From NCBI RefSeq assembly GCF_008831285.2, contig NC_045149.1:60001-124000 (forward strand): a DNA stretch of 64,000 nucleotides. The letters are read 5' to 3'. Origin of the DNA: Nymphaea colorata (taxonomy: Eukaryota > Streptophyta > Magnoliopsida > Nymphaeales > Nymphaeaceae). Under the pieces are notes generated by a model, which saw only the letters and a list, made by a program, of their open reading frames with translations, did no database searches and was not told where the DNA came from. Below, one piece after another: positions 47,679 through 59,060 of this stretch (positions are counted from its first letter, which is position 1; every line of letters starts with the position of its first letter). The position numbers and the translations under genes were made by a program.

Positions 47679-48023
47679 ATGACGCAGGACGTGGAGACGA
47701 AGGGTCAGCCTGCCCCGCCTCTCTCTCAATCCTCGTTCACTTCTCCCGTTCTTCAGCGTAATCATCCCCTAAATCCCCATTTCTTTGCTTCTTTCTAGGG
47801 TATCGATCTGGTTTTGATGCCCTGTTTCTTGTTTTCCTGGGTGAAAAGATCTGAAAGAGATGGGGACCTTGATCGACATGGGGGCGTACACGAAGGAGGT
47901 ACGCTGGATCGTTCGTGCCGTCTGCCACACGATCGCGCTGCGCCAGTCCTCTCGGCGTTCCTTCACCACATCTTAGTGTCTGGGTCGGACGTCTTGGTTC
48001 GGTTGTGTTCCTACCTTCCGAAA
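47679..48023 (+). pseudogene. RPN3: 26S proteasome lid subunit RPN3 (PSMD3), exons 1-2 only
   Basis: RPN3 is a PCI-domain scaffold subunit of the 19S regulatory lid. Exon 1 (47679-47757) starts MTQDVETKGQPAPP, matching the conserved plant N-terminus. After a 91-bp intron (47758-47848) exon 2 (47849-48023) reads HLKEMGTLIDMGAYTKEVRW, IVRAVCHTIALR and then VLSAFLHHILVSGSDVLV, RLCSYLPK. The histidine codon is correctly split over the intron. The RRKLTAS stretch expected between IALR and VLSAF is lost by a small deletion that also shifts frame (about 47940). The later exons (TPR-like and PCI domains, about 400 residues) were not found; a segmental duplicate and a TA island follow. So this is a truncated gene copy with an intact-looking 5' end. 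Confidence 0.85.
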
Positions 48024-48487
48024 GTAAGTCGAATCCAGCACGTTCTTTATTGGACTTTCAACTGGTTTCCTTGAGGTTGGGTTTTTACTTTCTATGGGTT
48101 CTGCGTTTGATTAATTGGCTATTTCATTTGTTACTTGGGAACGACTTTGTTTCTTTTTCGTTTTTCCAGTGTTTGTTTATTTAGTTTAGTGAGGTAAAAT
48201 CGATGTCTAGTTTCATGTGTCGACAGACGGGTATGGTTGCATGTGTTTGGGTTGTCTTTTATCATCGACCCTTGTTGTTATATGTGTCAAATGTGACAAT
48301 GGTTAGTTATGTGAACTTGGGTTAAATGTTTGCTTAACTAATGCTTGGTTTGATGGTTCGAAACATTGGATTGATTCTCTTACTCGTGTGTGCTCCAGAC
48401 ATCATAGAATTTTCAGATTTTCACAAAGCTATTTTAATTGACGTTCGTAGTTGAGTTATCCCGTGGATATGTGAGAATGTCGTTCTG
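48024..48487. other. Intron 2-like sequence after the RPN3 fragment
   Basis: T-rich intron-like sequence with no exon recognised. Confidence 0.4.
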
Positions 48488-50166
48488 TGGATGTTCGAGT
48501 CCGTTGAAGTAGTAAACAGATGGGCTTCTTTGACCAGTTGAGCAACCTTTTGGGCCTGTAATCTTTCTGTGTGCTTTGGTTCATATATTTTTTCAATCAT
48601 GTCTGTAGAAACTTAAGTATTTTTGGGTAGTTTTTCTTTCAGATTTAATTGAATGCTTATCGATGTGTTTCATCCGAGTCTATTTGTTTAGTTGGAATGC
48701 TAACACTCGTGCTTATTGTGAGCAGTCTTCTGGGTCTTTTTCTTTTCCTTTTTTTTATTATTTTATTTGGGTTGATCGGAATGAGGCATAGAATAACAGT
48801 CTTTGCGCGATAGAGCTATTTATGTGGGGCCAAATACAAAATTTTACTTCTTAGTGATTACTTGAACTTATAACATGCTTGCTTTCACTCCATGTGTTTT
48901 CCTCCACTATGTGTTTTATCATTTATTTTGAAAATGTATTTATGTGAATGTAGCTTCTTAATTCCTGCAATTGGACTAATTTCAACCACGCAGGTGCTTC
49001 AAAATGGCATCCGTACCCATGTTGACATGGGTGCTTGAAAATGGCATCCATACCCATGTTGACATAGGTGCGGGTGCAAATCTCTACTTAGTGAGTAACC
49101 AAACAAAATCTTTTAATACATATTTCCCAATTTTTCTTCTAAATATACATTTTTTGTTTTATAACTTGTTCATCTTTTACATATTTTGCTAAATTAAATG
49201 AAAGTGGAAATGAAATATATATATTGCGGATATTATGCTAGACCATGCAAACACACCCTCGGAATGTGCATTTACATCTTACAACCCATAGACTGAACCA
49301 ACTCAGTACTGTTTTTAGTTTTTTTGGTTACTTATTGCATGTTTTTGTGGTAGTTTTCAGTTCTCTAAGCATGCCTTTTAAATTCTTTTCTTGTTGTATG
49401 TTTTAATATTTTTGAAGTGTTCTATAGTCTTCGTGCATCATTTTCTTTTTTGTGGAGACATGCATGAGCACATATAAGAGGGGGATGTTCATGATAAAGT
49501 GCACATCTATGTGCTTGCTGGAATTTTTTTTTAACCCTCTTTATTCATGAGATCTTTTGTAGAATTTATGCATTTTTTGAGAAACTCAAAATAAATGAAA
49601 CCTGTATTATAATGGAAACCAGATCCAGTAATTTTTTGTGTTGTGAATTCAAGGAATTGGAAAGTTGCAGCTTATCGAATCAGGAAAAAAGTTGTGCATG
49701 AGATTTTAAGAGTTCATGCCAGTTGTACTATATATACATTAACACTTATATTATATATACATACATATATACATGATGTAATATAGTGTGTTATTATGTA
49801 ACTTATATACATATATAATATGTTGTACTATATATTATTGTGTATATGTTATGTACTGTAATATGTAATGTGTATGTATACTCATAATATTAACATATGT
49901 ATATTAATATTATATTAATTTGTTAACATATATAATTCTATATTAATATTATATTATAATATATATCCATATATATATATTACAATACATTTATATGTAC
50001 ATATTCTCATGTTATATGTATATAGTTGTATATATAATATATAGTAATATATACTATGTATGTGTATATGTTTATGAATATGTAAATATTTTATATATTA
50101 TATATACGTATAAAGTAAGTAGTATATTGTATGTATGCATATATATTATATATGTATATGTTATAA
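48488..50166 (+). repeat. Segmental duplication, copy at 48.5-50.2 kb
   Basis: 48488-48622 matches 31105-31243 in inverse orientation; 48717-50160 matches 31244-32935 directly, lacking the 320 bp found only at 31525-31845 and carrying a local doubling of the AATGGCATCC.TACCCATGTTGACAT words at 49000-49070. Since both parts are contiguous and in one orientation here, this is probably closer to the original order. Confidence 0.85.
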
Positions 50167-50338
50167 ATGTACATATTCTCATGTTATATGTATATAGTTG
50201 TATATATAATACATAGTAATATATACTATATATGTGTATATGTTTATGAATATGTAAATATTTTATATATTATATATACGTATAAAGTAAGTAGTATATT
50301 GTATATATACATATATATTATATATGTATATGTTATTT
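49995..50338. repeat. Tandem duplication, 2 x 172 bp, in a TA-rich island
   Basis: ATGTACATATTCTCATG starts at 49995 and 50167 and the sequence that follows is nearly identical for one period. The surrounding island (49730-50745) is low-complexity TA with CA/TG patches and tandem TAAA units at about 50399-50418. Confidence 0.9.
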
Positions 50339-50458
50339 GTACATATAACATACATAAATATATTATATATAACATATATAAATCTATTACATGTATATAA
50401 TAAATAAATAAATAAATAATATATATATATATATGTTATATTACGTATATGTGTTATA

Positions 50459-50499
<41 letters not shown>

Positions 50500-50745
50500 A
50501 ATATATGTACCATTTACTATATATATACATATGTATTACATACTGTATATGTACACACATATACGCACATACACGTATACACACGTATAATATACTATAT
50601 AGTATGCATACTTATGACATATATGTACTATGCAGTATGCACTATATATGTCTACATATATATATATATATATACATGTACAAATATATGTAATATACAC
50701 ACATGTATTACGATTGTATATTACATGTACACATGTATTATACGT

Positions 50746-51837
50746 GTGTTGCTTATGAGTTCTCGTCAGGTGTCTTTTTGCAGGTTTCTCTATTTGCCTT
50801 TTGATACTCATAGCTTGACTAAGTTTCATAGTTTCAAGGCTATGTTGGATCAGTCTGTTTCTAATATGATACTTTTCTTGTTTTAGTTTGTGTTTTAGAT
50901 TTGAGTTCTCTCTCTCTCTCTGCCTGTTAATTTTTTGCAGTTGTCTATGAAGTATTCCTTTGGCATTAATTTCTCTTTTCTTGCATGTACAATCTCCTAT
51001 CTTAGATAAATCTTAAATCTTTTGTTATAAGTGATTCTTTTACAATTTAACGAACATCTTATGGTGTGCGAAATTACAGAAGTAATTTTGTGACCATCAC
51101 AAGAACTCTGTTATCATTTAGTCAAAAATTGTTTGTTTGCTATGTTTTCATGTTCCTTGAACAAATATAGAGTTATATGGTATTTCAAACGAATGAGAGT
51201 GTTTCAATAAACATCTTCTGACTGATCTTTTTGCAAATGAACTGAGAAAATTATTTGTATTAAGCAACCAAAGAAACATGCTTCTGCTTCTCATATTTAG
51301 GTTGTTGTTCATACTTCTTATATTTAGCTGATTGTTTTGCTTTCAAGTGGTTGGTAACAAAACTAGTAGGAGACTTCCTCTTTATGGAGATAGGAGAGGG
51401 TCTTTCCTCACACAGTCACACCTGGCTCTTCTTTTGTATCAGTTGGACCTTTCATAACTCTATTCTTCTTGATCTTGACTACGTTTCCCCTGAATATTCT
51501 TGTTTGGCCTTTAGTGTCATAAGGATGGTGCTGTCCAAGAATACTATTTACTATGCATACCTATGAGTGGGATGGAATATCAAAGCCTTCTTTTTTTCTT
51601 CTAGTGAATCTCTTTTTTTTTTTTTACACCAACATCTTGGTATATTTCAGAAATTAGATGTAAAACTTAGCTGAGTGCTGGAAACTCTTGAATGATGCTT
51701 GATGGCGATGTCAAACTATTTGTATGGTAATAAAAGTTTCAAAGCTGGGTTTAGGTTTTTGGTTTTAAAAATAGGCACTGTTTAGTTGACTTAACTTGTG
51801 CATGTGTTGTTTAAATGCTTGGAAGAGAACGTCTCAA
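50746..51837. other. Intergenic, nothing recognised
   Basis: T-rich, with a CT run at about 50908-50921. No exon recognised on either strand. Confidence 0.4.
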
Positions 51838-52020
51838 AGATATATGACACAGATCGGACACTCTCTTCACATTTTTGCTGCTCTTCCTCTGTAAGTAATA
51901 CCCCTTTTCCCCCAAGCAACTGCTTATCTAGAACATCAATGATATCTTGCTGGGAAATTGTAGAACGCCCCTTCCTTACCAGAAATCAGAGCAAGAGCAT
52001 GAATACTGCATCTAGAAACA
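51838..52020 (-). pseudogene. FtsH-like (FTSHI-type) protease homologue, short fragment
   Basis: Minus strand, 51980 to 51857, reads VRKGRSTISQQDIIDVLDKQ then LLGGKGVLLTEEEQQKCEES. This is the segment after the AAA+ domain and before the peptidase domain of plastid FtsH-like, inactive-protease FTSHI proteins. The frame upstream contains a TGA at about 51985 (LLL*FLVRKG), and after ESV the family sequence (EKKRLLAVHEAGH) is not continued. A single exon-sized piece, antisense between the RPN3 and callose synthase remains. Which FTSHI member it derives from cannot be told. Confidence 0.7.
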
Positions 52021-53094
52021 ATGTCAGGACCAAACAAGAAGCCAAGAGAAAATAGAAAGGAAACAAAAAGGTAATACATCACATAAAGGGCCAGTGATAA
52101 TGTTCAGGTACCCTAGGGAAACTTTACAGGGATTGACAGCAATAGTAGCTAAGGCTGTTAATGGGCTGGATTGGTAGCCCACTTGTGGCTGCACCTGACC
52201 CTAATCCCCCACGTAAATAATAATCAGGCCTAACCCAGATTTTAGCTAGTTATTCAGTCAAACATGAAAGAAACCATAGCAAACTTTTTCTCAACCTAAA
52301 TCTAGAAAATTATAATGGAGTCAAAGGGGCGTTAAATATGGTCCATTCATATGTACCCAGCCTTTAATGTACATGAGAACGATTTTTTTTCTGTCATCAA
52401 GTTCCCACTTCCCAGCAATGTGATGAATATTGCAAAACCAAATTAAGAAAATGACCAAGTGTGCTGTTATTCGCATCTGGTCTTCAGTACATGAACAGCA
52501 GCACTTAACATCTTGCTGCTTAGAACGGAACTTCAATATGAGGGTTGTGATGCTAACTTGTTCACTGAATAACCAATAAAAGACCAGACTGCCCTCACTA
52601 ATGAAACCATTTACAATACAAAACCTAATACATAAACACACAAAAAACGAACATACGGGCTAGGTAAACACAAATGGAAAACCATGGACTTTGACTCTTT
52701 AACTAATTTAGAGGACTACTCATAGTCTCATATGTTTTTACACATGCATTTCTGTATAGTGCATTGACTGTTTCAGCACATGTTTCAATGGTTCAATATT
52801 TGAATCCACTGAGCAGTATTTTTGTACACACAAAAGTGCTTTTCTTTTCAGATCAGATATCAAACTAAGCGGTTGTTTTCCAGCTGATGGTTAAATAATA
52901 ATTCTCAGTGAGCATAGGGCCAAGTGCCCCTCGTAAATCAGATTCAGATGCCTAATATGTTTTAGCTGAACTTGGGTATAAAATTTAGCCGAAATTGATT
53001 TTAAACAAACTAGGCTCAGTTGTGTGTCAAGCTTTTTCAAATGCCTGAGTTTTATGAAGACATTTTTTGCTTTTGTAACTCACAAACTTAAGAT
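52021..53094. other. Intergenic, nothing recognised
   Basis: 52150-52260 looks like a degenerate dispersed repeat (GGGCTGGATTGGTAGCCCA). No exons seen. Confidence 0.4.
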
Positions 53095-53540
53095 ATCCAC
53101 TACTTAATGAGCAGCCAAACAAAATCTTTTAATACATATTTTTTAATTTTTCTTCTAAATATACATTTTTTGTTTTTTAACATATTCATATTTTACATAT
53201 TTTGCTAAATTAAGTCAAAGTGGAAATGAAATGTAAATATTGTGGATATTATTCTCGACCATGCAAACACACCCTCGGAATGTGCATTTACATTCTACAA
53301 CCCATAGACTGAACCAACTCAGTACTGTTTTTAGTTTTTTTGGTTTCTTATTGCATGTTTTTGTGGTAGTTTTCAGTTCTCTAAGCATGCCTTTCAAATT
53401 CTGTGCGTGTTGTACGTTTTAATATTTTTGAAGTGTTCTGTAGTCTTCCTGCAGCATTTTCTTTTTTGTGGAGACATGCAGGAGCACATATAAGAAGGGG
53501 ATGCTCATGAGAAAGTGCACATCTATGTGCTTGCTATCTT
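53095..53540 (+). repeat. Segmental duplication, third partial copy
   Basis: Matches 31895-32280 and 49080-49520 (CAAACAAAATCTTTTAATACA, CACACCCTCGGAATGTGC, CCATAGACTGAACCAACTC). As this part occurs three times while its flanks occur twice, it may be a mobile or dispersed repeat inside the larger duplication. Confidence 0.85.
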
Positions 53541-56500
53541 TATGTGTGAGTTTTTTGTGTTGCTGTTTCTTTTTTAATCTGGAAGACTTCACTTTCATGT
53601 CGCTGCACCTACTATTTTATGTTTATTTGTCCTCTGTTGAATCATGTAGTCATAAATTGTCAAATCTAAACTATGATAGTGATAACCATGCAGGAAGGGA
53701 CTTCAAAATCCAAAGTTCGTTTTCTACAAGACCTACATCTTTGTTCTAATTGCATATGCAAGTGTCCAGCTGGCCTTTAGCCTACTCATGCGCATTCCAG
53801 CTTGTCATAGGCTGACAAACCGATGTGATCATGGCCTGTTAGGAGATTTATCAAGTGGATGCATCAGGTTTGGTTTCTCCGTTGTTCTTCCCGTTGTATT
53901 TTCTTATTCATTTATTGTTGTTCCTAACAGCTGTTCTTTTCTGATTTAAGGAAAGACATTATGTTGGACGAGGAATGTATGAGCGAACAACTAACTTTAT
54001 CAAGTAGTCTGATTTTCCTGTGGAAATATCTTTGTATTGTGCTCAGACATGGAATATTGTTTTAGTTTGATTTTGTGTATATGAAGGATTTTCTAGGTGT
54101 TTGGGTGTGCCCATGACTAGGGTGGTTCTCTTGGCATGTCAGCTAGTACTTTTGAGTTTTGATATCTGAGCTTCTATTTCTAAACCAAAATTTATGAACT
54201 CAGATTGCATTATTTAGATGATTGTTTTGGATTCATCCAGGAAATTGCACTGGGATCCAGGGGTTATGGTTAGACTTTGTGAAGTAATGAATACTTATCT
54301 TAGGTTTCTATCAGACACACACAGCCAAAAGAGAAAATTTTAGACTGAGGAGGAGAAAGACAAATAAGACACAGTTTGTTCCTCTTTTTGACTTTTTTTT
54401 TGTCCTTGGTGTTTCTTTCTTGTTTCTGTTGCATAAGTGTTTGGGTTTTGAGAATGCTTCCATTTTGAATCTTGATAGTGATGGCATTTCATTCTTTTGA
54501 AGCCCAATTGTGTGCAATTGGAATGTACATTTTCCTTCTACTCTTTTGGTTAGGCACATTGGACTGGATGAATCCTTTTGGCTGTTGTGAAGTCTGACTC
54601 TTTACTCTGTGAACTGGCACACAATCCCATGAACTGGGTGCTCATGTTTCATATAGATAAAATGCAGATATATGATTTTCTGGCTTTGTGTGTTTGAAGC
54701 AAAATTCGCATTTGCCTATTTCCTCCAGGAAAGTAAAAGCAGATACCAATTGCTAACTGGTCGATGATGGTTCTTTTGTTTATGTTTCATCTGTCTGATT
54801 GTTTCCTTTCCAACATATGCAGATAAGGCCATTGGTCAATCCTACAAAAATTATTATAAATCTTAATGGGCTAGAGTATTCGTGGCACGATCTTGTATCA
54901 AAACGTGAGTTTTTGCTGCCTTTGTCTAGTCGTAAAATACTTTCGAGGGATTAAACTAGGAAGGTAAAATGTTCTTGGGACATGCATAAGCTCACATCTG
55001 ACCTTGTCCTGAATCCTTTCCTAGAGGCCTCATGATATGATAGTTCATCACTGATGTTGTTTCTGTTGTGTTCTGCTGCTAAGCAGGCTGCAGGCCAATT
55101 TCTCTCTGATTAATTCGTTATTGTATAAGTATTTTGTTCCACATACAGGATCACTCTAACTGCTTCTGAATTTGGCTTTTTTTGAATAATTTTGGGAGAC
55201 AGTTCACACTAAATTCATACTTTGATTTCGTTTTTCTTTTCTGATGGTTATATTTCATGACGATTTTTTGTCAAGTACTGGAGTTTCTTGATTATTATAA
55301 ACCTAAGCATTTTGTACTTTGGTATTCTTTTGCCTTTAAGAAACTTTTTGTTAATTTTTTTTTTTTACTATGGACTTCAATTAGCTTGTGAAATGGAGGT
55401 TTATAATCATGTAACCAGGGCACAAGACTGATCAAACTTTGCTGGATAGTCGTACATTTAGAGTCTAACAGAGTCCAATCCCGTAGTTGTCATTATCATG
55501 CACTTGAAGATTTTACAAAACCCACCACATAGAATTGGTTTATCCCGGGCTTCCTTTGGGGAAAGATAAGAGCTTAAGGTAAACCATTTGTAAAACTTTC
55601 AATCAGTTTAGGACTCAAACATTTATGGAAATCATCACTATTAAACCAACCTTTCGTATAGAAGTTTCTAGGAGAGTTGGTGAAGTTCATTTTTCTACCC
55701 AACCAACCTATGCTATTTTGCATTCACCCTCTTCTTTAGAGTTGAATTCCTTCCTCTTGGTGATATACCATTTGATGTTAAGAATATTTGTAAAAGTGAT
55801 AATTTGAGTTTTGCTTAAAAACATTTTAGAAGTGTCTTCTCACACAATGATGTGGCTTTTCTTTATTCTTAGTACCTCCTTGAGCATAAGGATAAAATTT
55901 CAAATTTTTGTTGTCAAACAATGGAAGAGGAAAACGGAACAGATCTTGAATATGAGCAGTAAGGAAAGGTCCTGTGAAGTTGAGAAAGTCGAGACTAGGA
56001 AATGCTATTGTCGTCGAAAACCCACAAGGTGAAGTGGGTTGGATATGTGGCAAAACTACACATAACCACCAAAGCGGTGGAGCTTTGTAGTAGCCTTTGG
56101 GGTGGTGAGGTATTCCCTCAAAGGTGAAGGTCGGCCTAAAAAAAAATCAAGGAAAAAAAATTTAAAGGCAAAAGCTGAATGCAAAAGAAAGAAAGAAAAA
56201 AAAAAAGAGGAAAAAAAAACAAAAGGTGTCTGCCAAGAGATGAAAGGCATGAAGGCTGAACTCGCAGGAATTGAATGTGAAAATCTTTGGTAGATGTGTG
56301 GTCCTAGGGTCAATATCTTCTCCTATTTTTTATTACTTAAGATGCTGAGGATGATTCCTTTATGTTCATATTTTGGAAATTGAAAGGCATCCATTCTAGA
56401 GATTTGACGACATCGGTGCAAAATGAATCCTAATGCTTGTACGATAGGTGCTATGTGTAAATGAAGGCCATATTATTTGCACAACACGAGCACTCATGAT

Positions 56501-57348
56501 TATTAGTTAAATTGATCGTTTTTAAACTATTTCAAACTAAAAACTTGACATCTCTAGTCATAGGAGGAACTAACCAATCTCCTTTGGTCTTGAAATATGT
56601 TTGTCATTTCATTCCCAATCCCCTTTGGCCTTGAAAGATGTTGGCTATTCCATTACCAAACCATTAGTCCATTCATGGAATAGATGAAACTCCTCGAAGC
56701 TAGTCAACTCATGTTGAGTGTGACGAATTTAATTTTCTTTGTCTCAAGAGATGCATATCATTTGGGACGAGTGATTAAGCCTGGCCCATTATTCCATCTT
56801 AACTGAGTGTCTTCAACATAACCCAGACTTAGGGTTGAATTTGTCATGGAACACCTCTTATCTCTTTTCAAAAGGACCAATCAATTTTTGAAAGGTTCTA
56901 TTCATCGAAGTTGCATGGGTTTCGGGTTTTATGTAATCAGGTCCTTCGTGGTTTTAGATGAGGATAATGCTCAGTTTCTCTTGTATCACGTTAGTGTCAG
57001 GTTAGTTGAATAGATCCTTTAGTTAGCTATTGCACATGTCTAGCGGTTAAGGTCATTGGTTTGATTTGTATTCAGTAGGAGAATAGGGTGTTTCTGGTTC
57101 TTGGATACTGTCAAATTCATAAGCTTAATAGTTTGGGTTCTTATGACTGTGTGTTGGCTAAAAAGTTTGTTTGAGGAGGATAATTTTTTACATATTGTTG
57201 GTTGTAGAACCATTTTTCCCCGTTTTCATTGACAGTGTAATTCATTAAAATGTCCTGCAGCGGCTCATTGTCTTTCATTTTGAATAGTTCTTTTTCCTGC
57301 TGTGTCGTACTGATATGCTATTATTTGCAGATTTATCTTCTCGATTTT

Positions 57349-57392
57349 CAGATTTACTATACACTCTTTTCAGATTTTCTATACACTCTTTT
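57349..57392 (+). repeat. 22-bp tandem duplication inside a callose synthase exon
   Basis: 57349-57370 and 57371-57392 are adjacent copies (CAGATTTACTATACAC... and CAGATTTTCTATACAC...), one substitution apart. 22 is not a multiple of three, so it breaks the frame between YYTLFS and AIVGFLLG. Confidence 0.95.
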
Positions 57393-58259
57393 CTGCAATT
57401 GTTGGCTTCTTGCTTGGGGCAAGTGATGGTCTAGGCGAGGTATGCCGTTCATCTTATTATCTTAGTGTGGTAGTGTTTAGCTTTGTGCTTGGAAAGACCA
57501 TGAGTTTTGCTTGGTTTTTTGAGATATTGTTGCTCTAAGTTGATATTTTTACACCAAGTTATATTATGTGTCTGAAATAATTAATTTATAAATTTAGTAT
57601 GGTGTGCTTGCTTTATTAATTTTCCTTCTAGATTGATAATCTGCTGTTCCTTCAACATTTTCACTTTCTGGTTTCAGATTCATTCTGTTGACGCTGTTCA
57701 TGAGCTTTTTGAGCAGTTTCCTGAAGCTTTCATGAAGTATCTTCATGTGCCAAACCAAAGAGTAAGTGCTCATTGCTCAGTCTTCACATTTAAATTCATG
57801 TTTCATTGCATGACCAACCTTCTTTTCTGCATTTTAGTGCCTAGTCTTCCTTTGCTTACCAAAATACTGTTTGTGGTAGGAGTTATTTTTATGCTTTTAA
57901 TCAGGTGAGTTGACCGTTATATTTGGAGAGTTGTGATGAAGTATTCTTGTAATTGAATTTATGCAATCTTTGCTGTTATATTTAACACTTTTTTATGAAT
58001 AAAGATGGAATGTCTATGATTCCACATGTGATATGCTTCAATTTTTCCACTTGGTGTGTTAGACTTATCCTTTATTTTTTGTATATAATTGAATTGTCTG
58101 GGATGCTTGGGAGCTTTCTTTATTGCATGTTACTTGAAGACATCAACCATGCTTTTATAAGGGTATTGAGAGCTTTGTTGGTAGCTATGTGATACGTGGA
58201 GATGCCTTGAAGGGTTTCACGTCCATAATGAGCTGCTGGACTCGGGTTATACTTTACAC

Positions 58260-58268
58260 TATATATAT

Positions 58269-58306
<38 letters not shown>
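58260..58306. repeat. TA microsatellite
   Basis: (TA)n with an ATAAATA interruption, within a callose synthase intron. Confidence 0.95.
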
Positions 58307-58528
58307 TTAGCAATTTGTATTCTGTTTTAATTGCAAGTGTCTTTATTGTATTGTTGAGAGCTAGAGATGCATTTGTGTCATCTTATAACTCTTTTTTTTT
58401 GGGAGACTTAAATATCTTTTAGTGTTCATTTCCTTAGAAAATGTTGTGCAGGTCTCACTTTTTTTGGAAAGACCTTTTAATAGTAAATATCATTTGGAAG
58501 ACAGGACTTCATATCATCTTACTATATT

Positions 58529-58535
<7 letters not shown>

Positions 58536-58580
<45 letters not shown>

Positions 58581-58583
58581 GTA

Positions 58584-58635
<52 letters not shown>
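58536..58635. repeat. TA/TG microsatellite
   Basis: About 100 bp of (TA)n with spaced TG steps, in a callose synthase intron. A similar stretch follows at 58960-59000. Confidence 0.95.
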
Positions 58636-58638
<3 letters not shown>

Positions 58639-58782
58639 GTGTATTCATACTATATATAATTTTAGATTGTTTCTTAGCTTAATCTGTCCTTTCTTTTTAC
58701 TTTTATTACTATACATAAAGAAAGAAACAGGGAGACGAAAAAAAATGGAAAATATTTTGAACTTGCATAAGAAAGGACACGG

Positions 58783-59060
58783 TTGGGGTGCGTATTGGAG
58801 CTGCACCAGCGTCGTGTTGACATGGGTGCGGCCTCTTTTTTGAAGAGTCTGTGTGACATAGCATCTAATTAATTTCTCTTTTGAAAATAAAATTTCCTTC
58901 CTCACAGAGCTGTGAGGTAAGCTATAAGCCTATATATAAATGGGAGTATAATAGGATATATGTATGTATATATAATTGTATGTATATATATATATATATA
59001 CATACATATATGCACTGACCTGTACCCGCACCCAATTCTCTTGACAATGCTCTGGACTGG
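58783..59060. repeat. GGTGCGG-type dispersed repeat remnant
   Basis: Contains GGAGCTGCACCAGCGTCGTG, TTGACATGGGTGCGG, TTTTTTGAAGAGTCTGTGTG and, at 59024, TACCCGCACCC: words of a dispersed plant repeat with a GTGCGGGTGCGG core. Short related words occur at 31860-31895, 49003-49080 and 60592-60630. Confidence 0.5.

Noticed and set aside
49004-49192. 62-codon frame conserved with 31850-32005
   Set aside because: Conserved only because the DNA is duplicated; the third copy at 53095 does not keep the frame.
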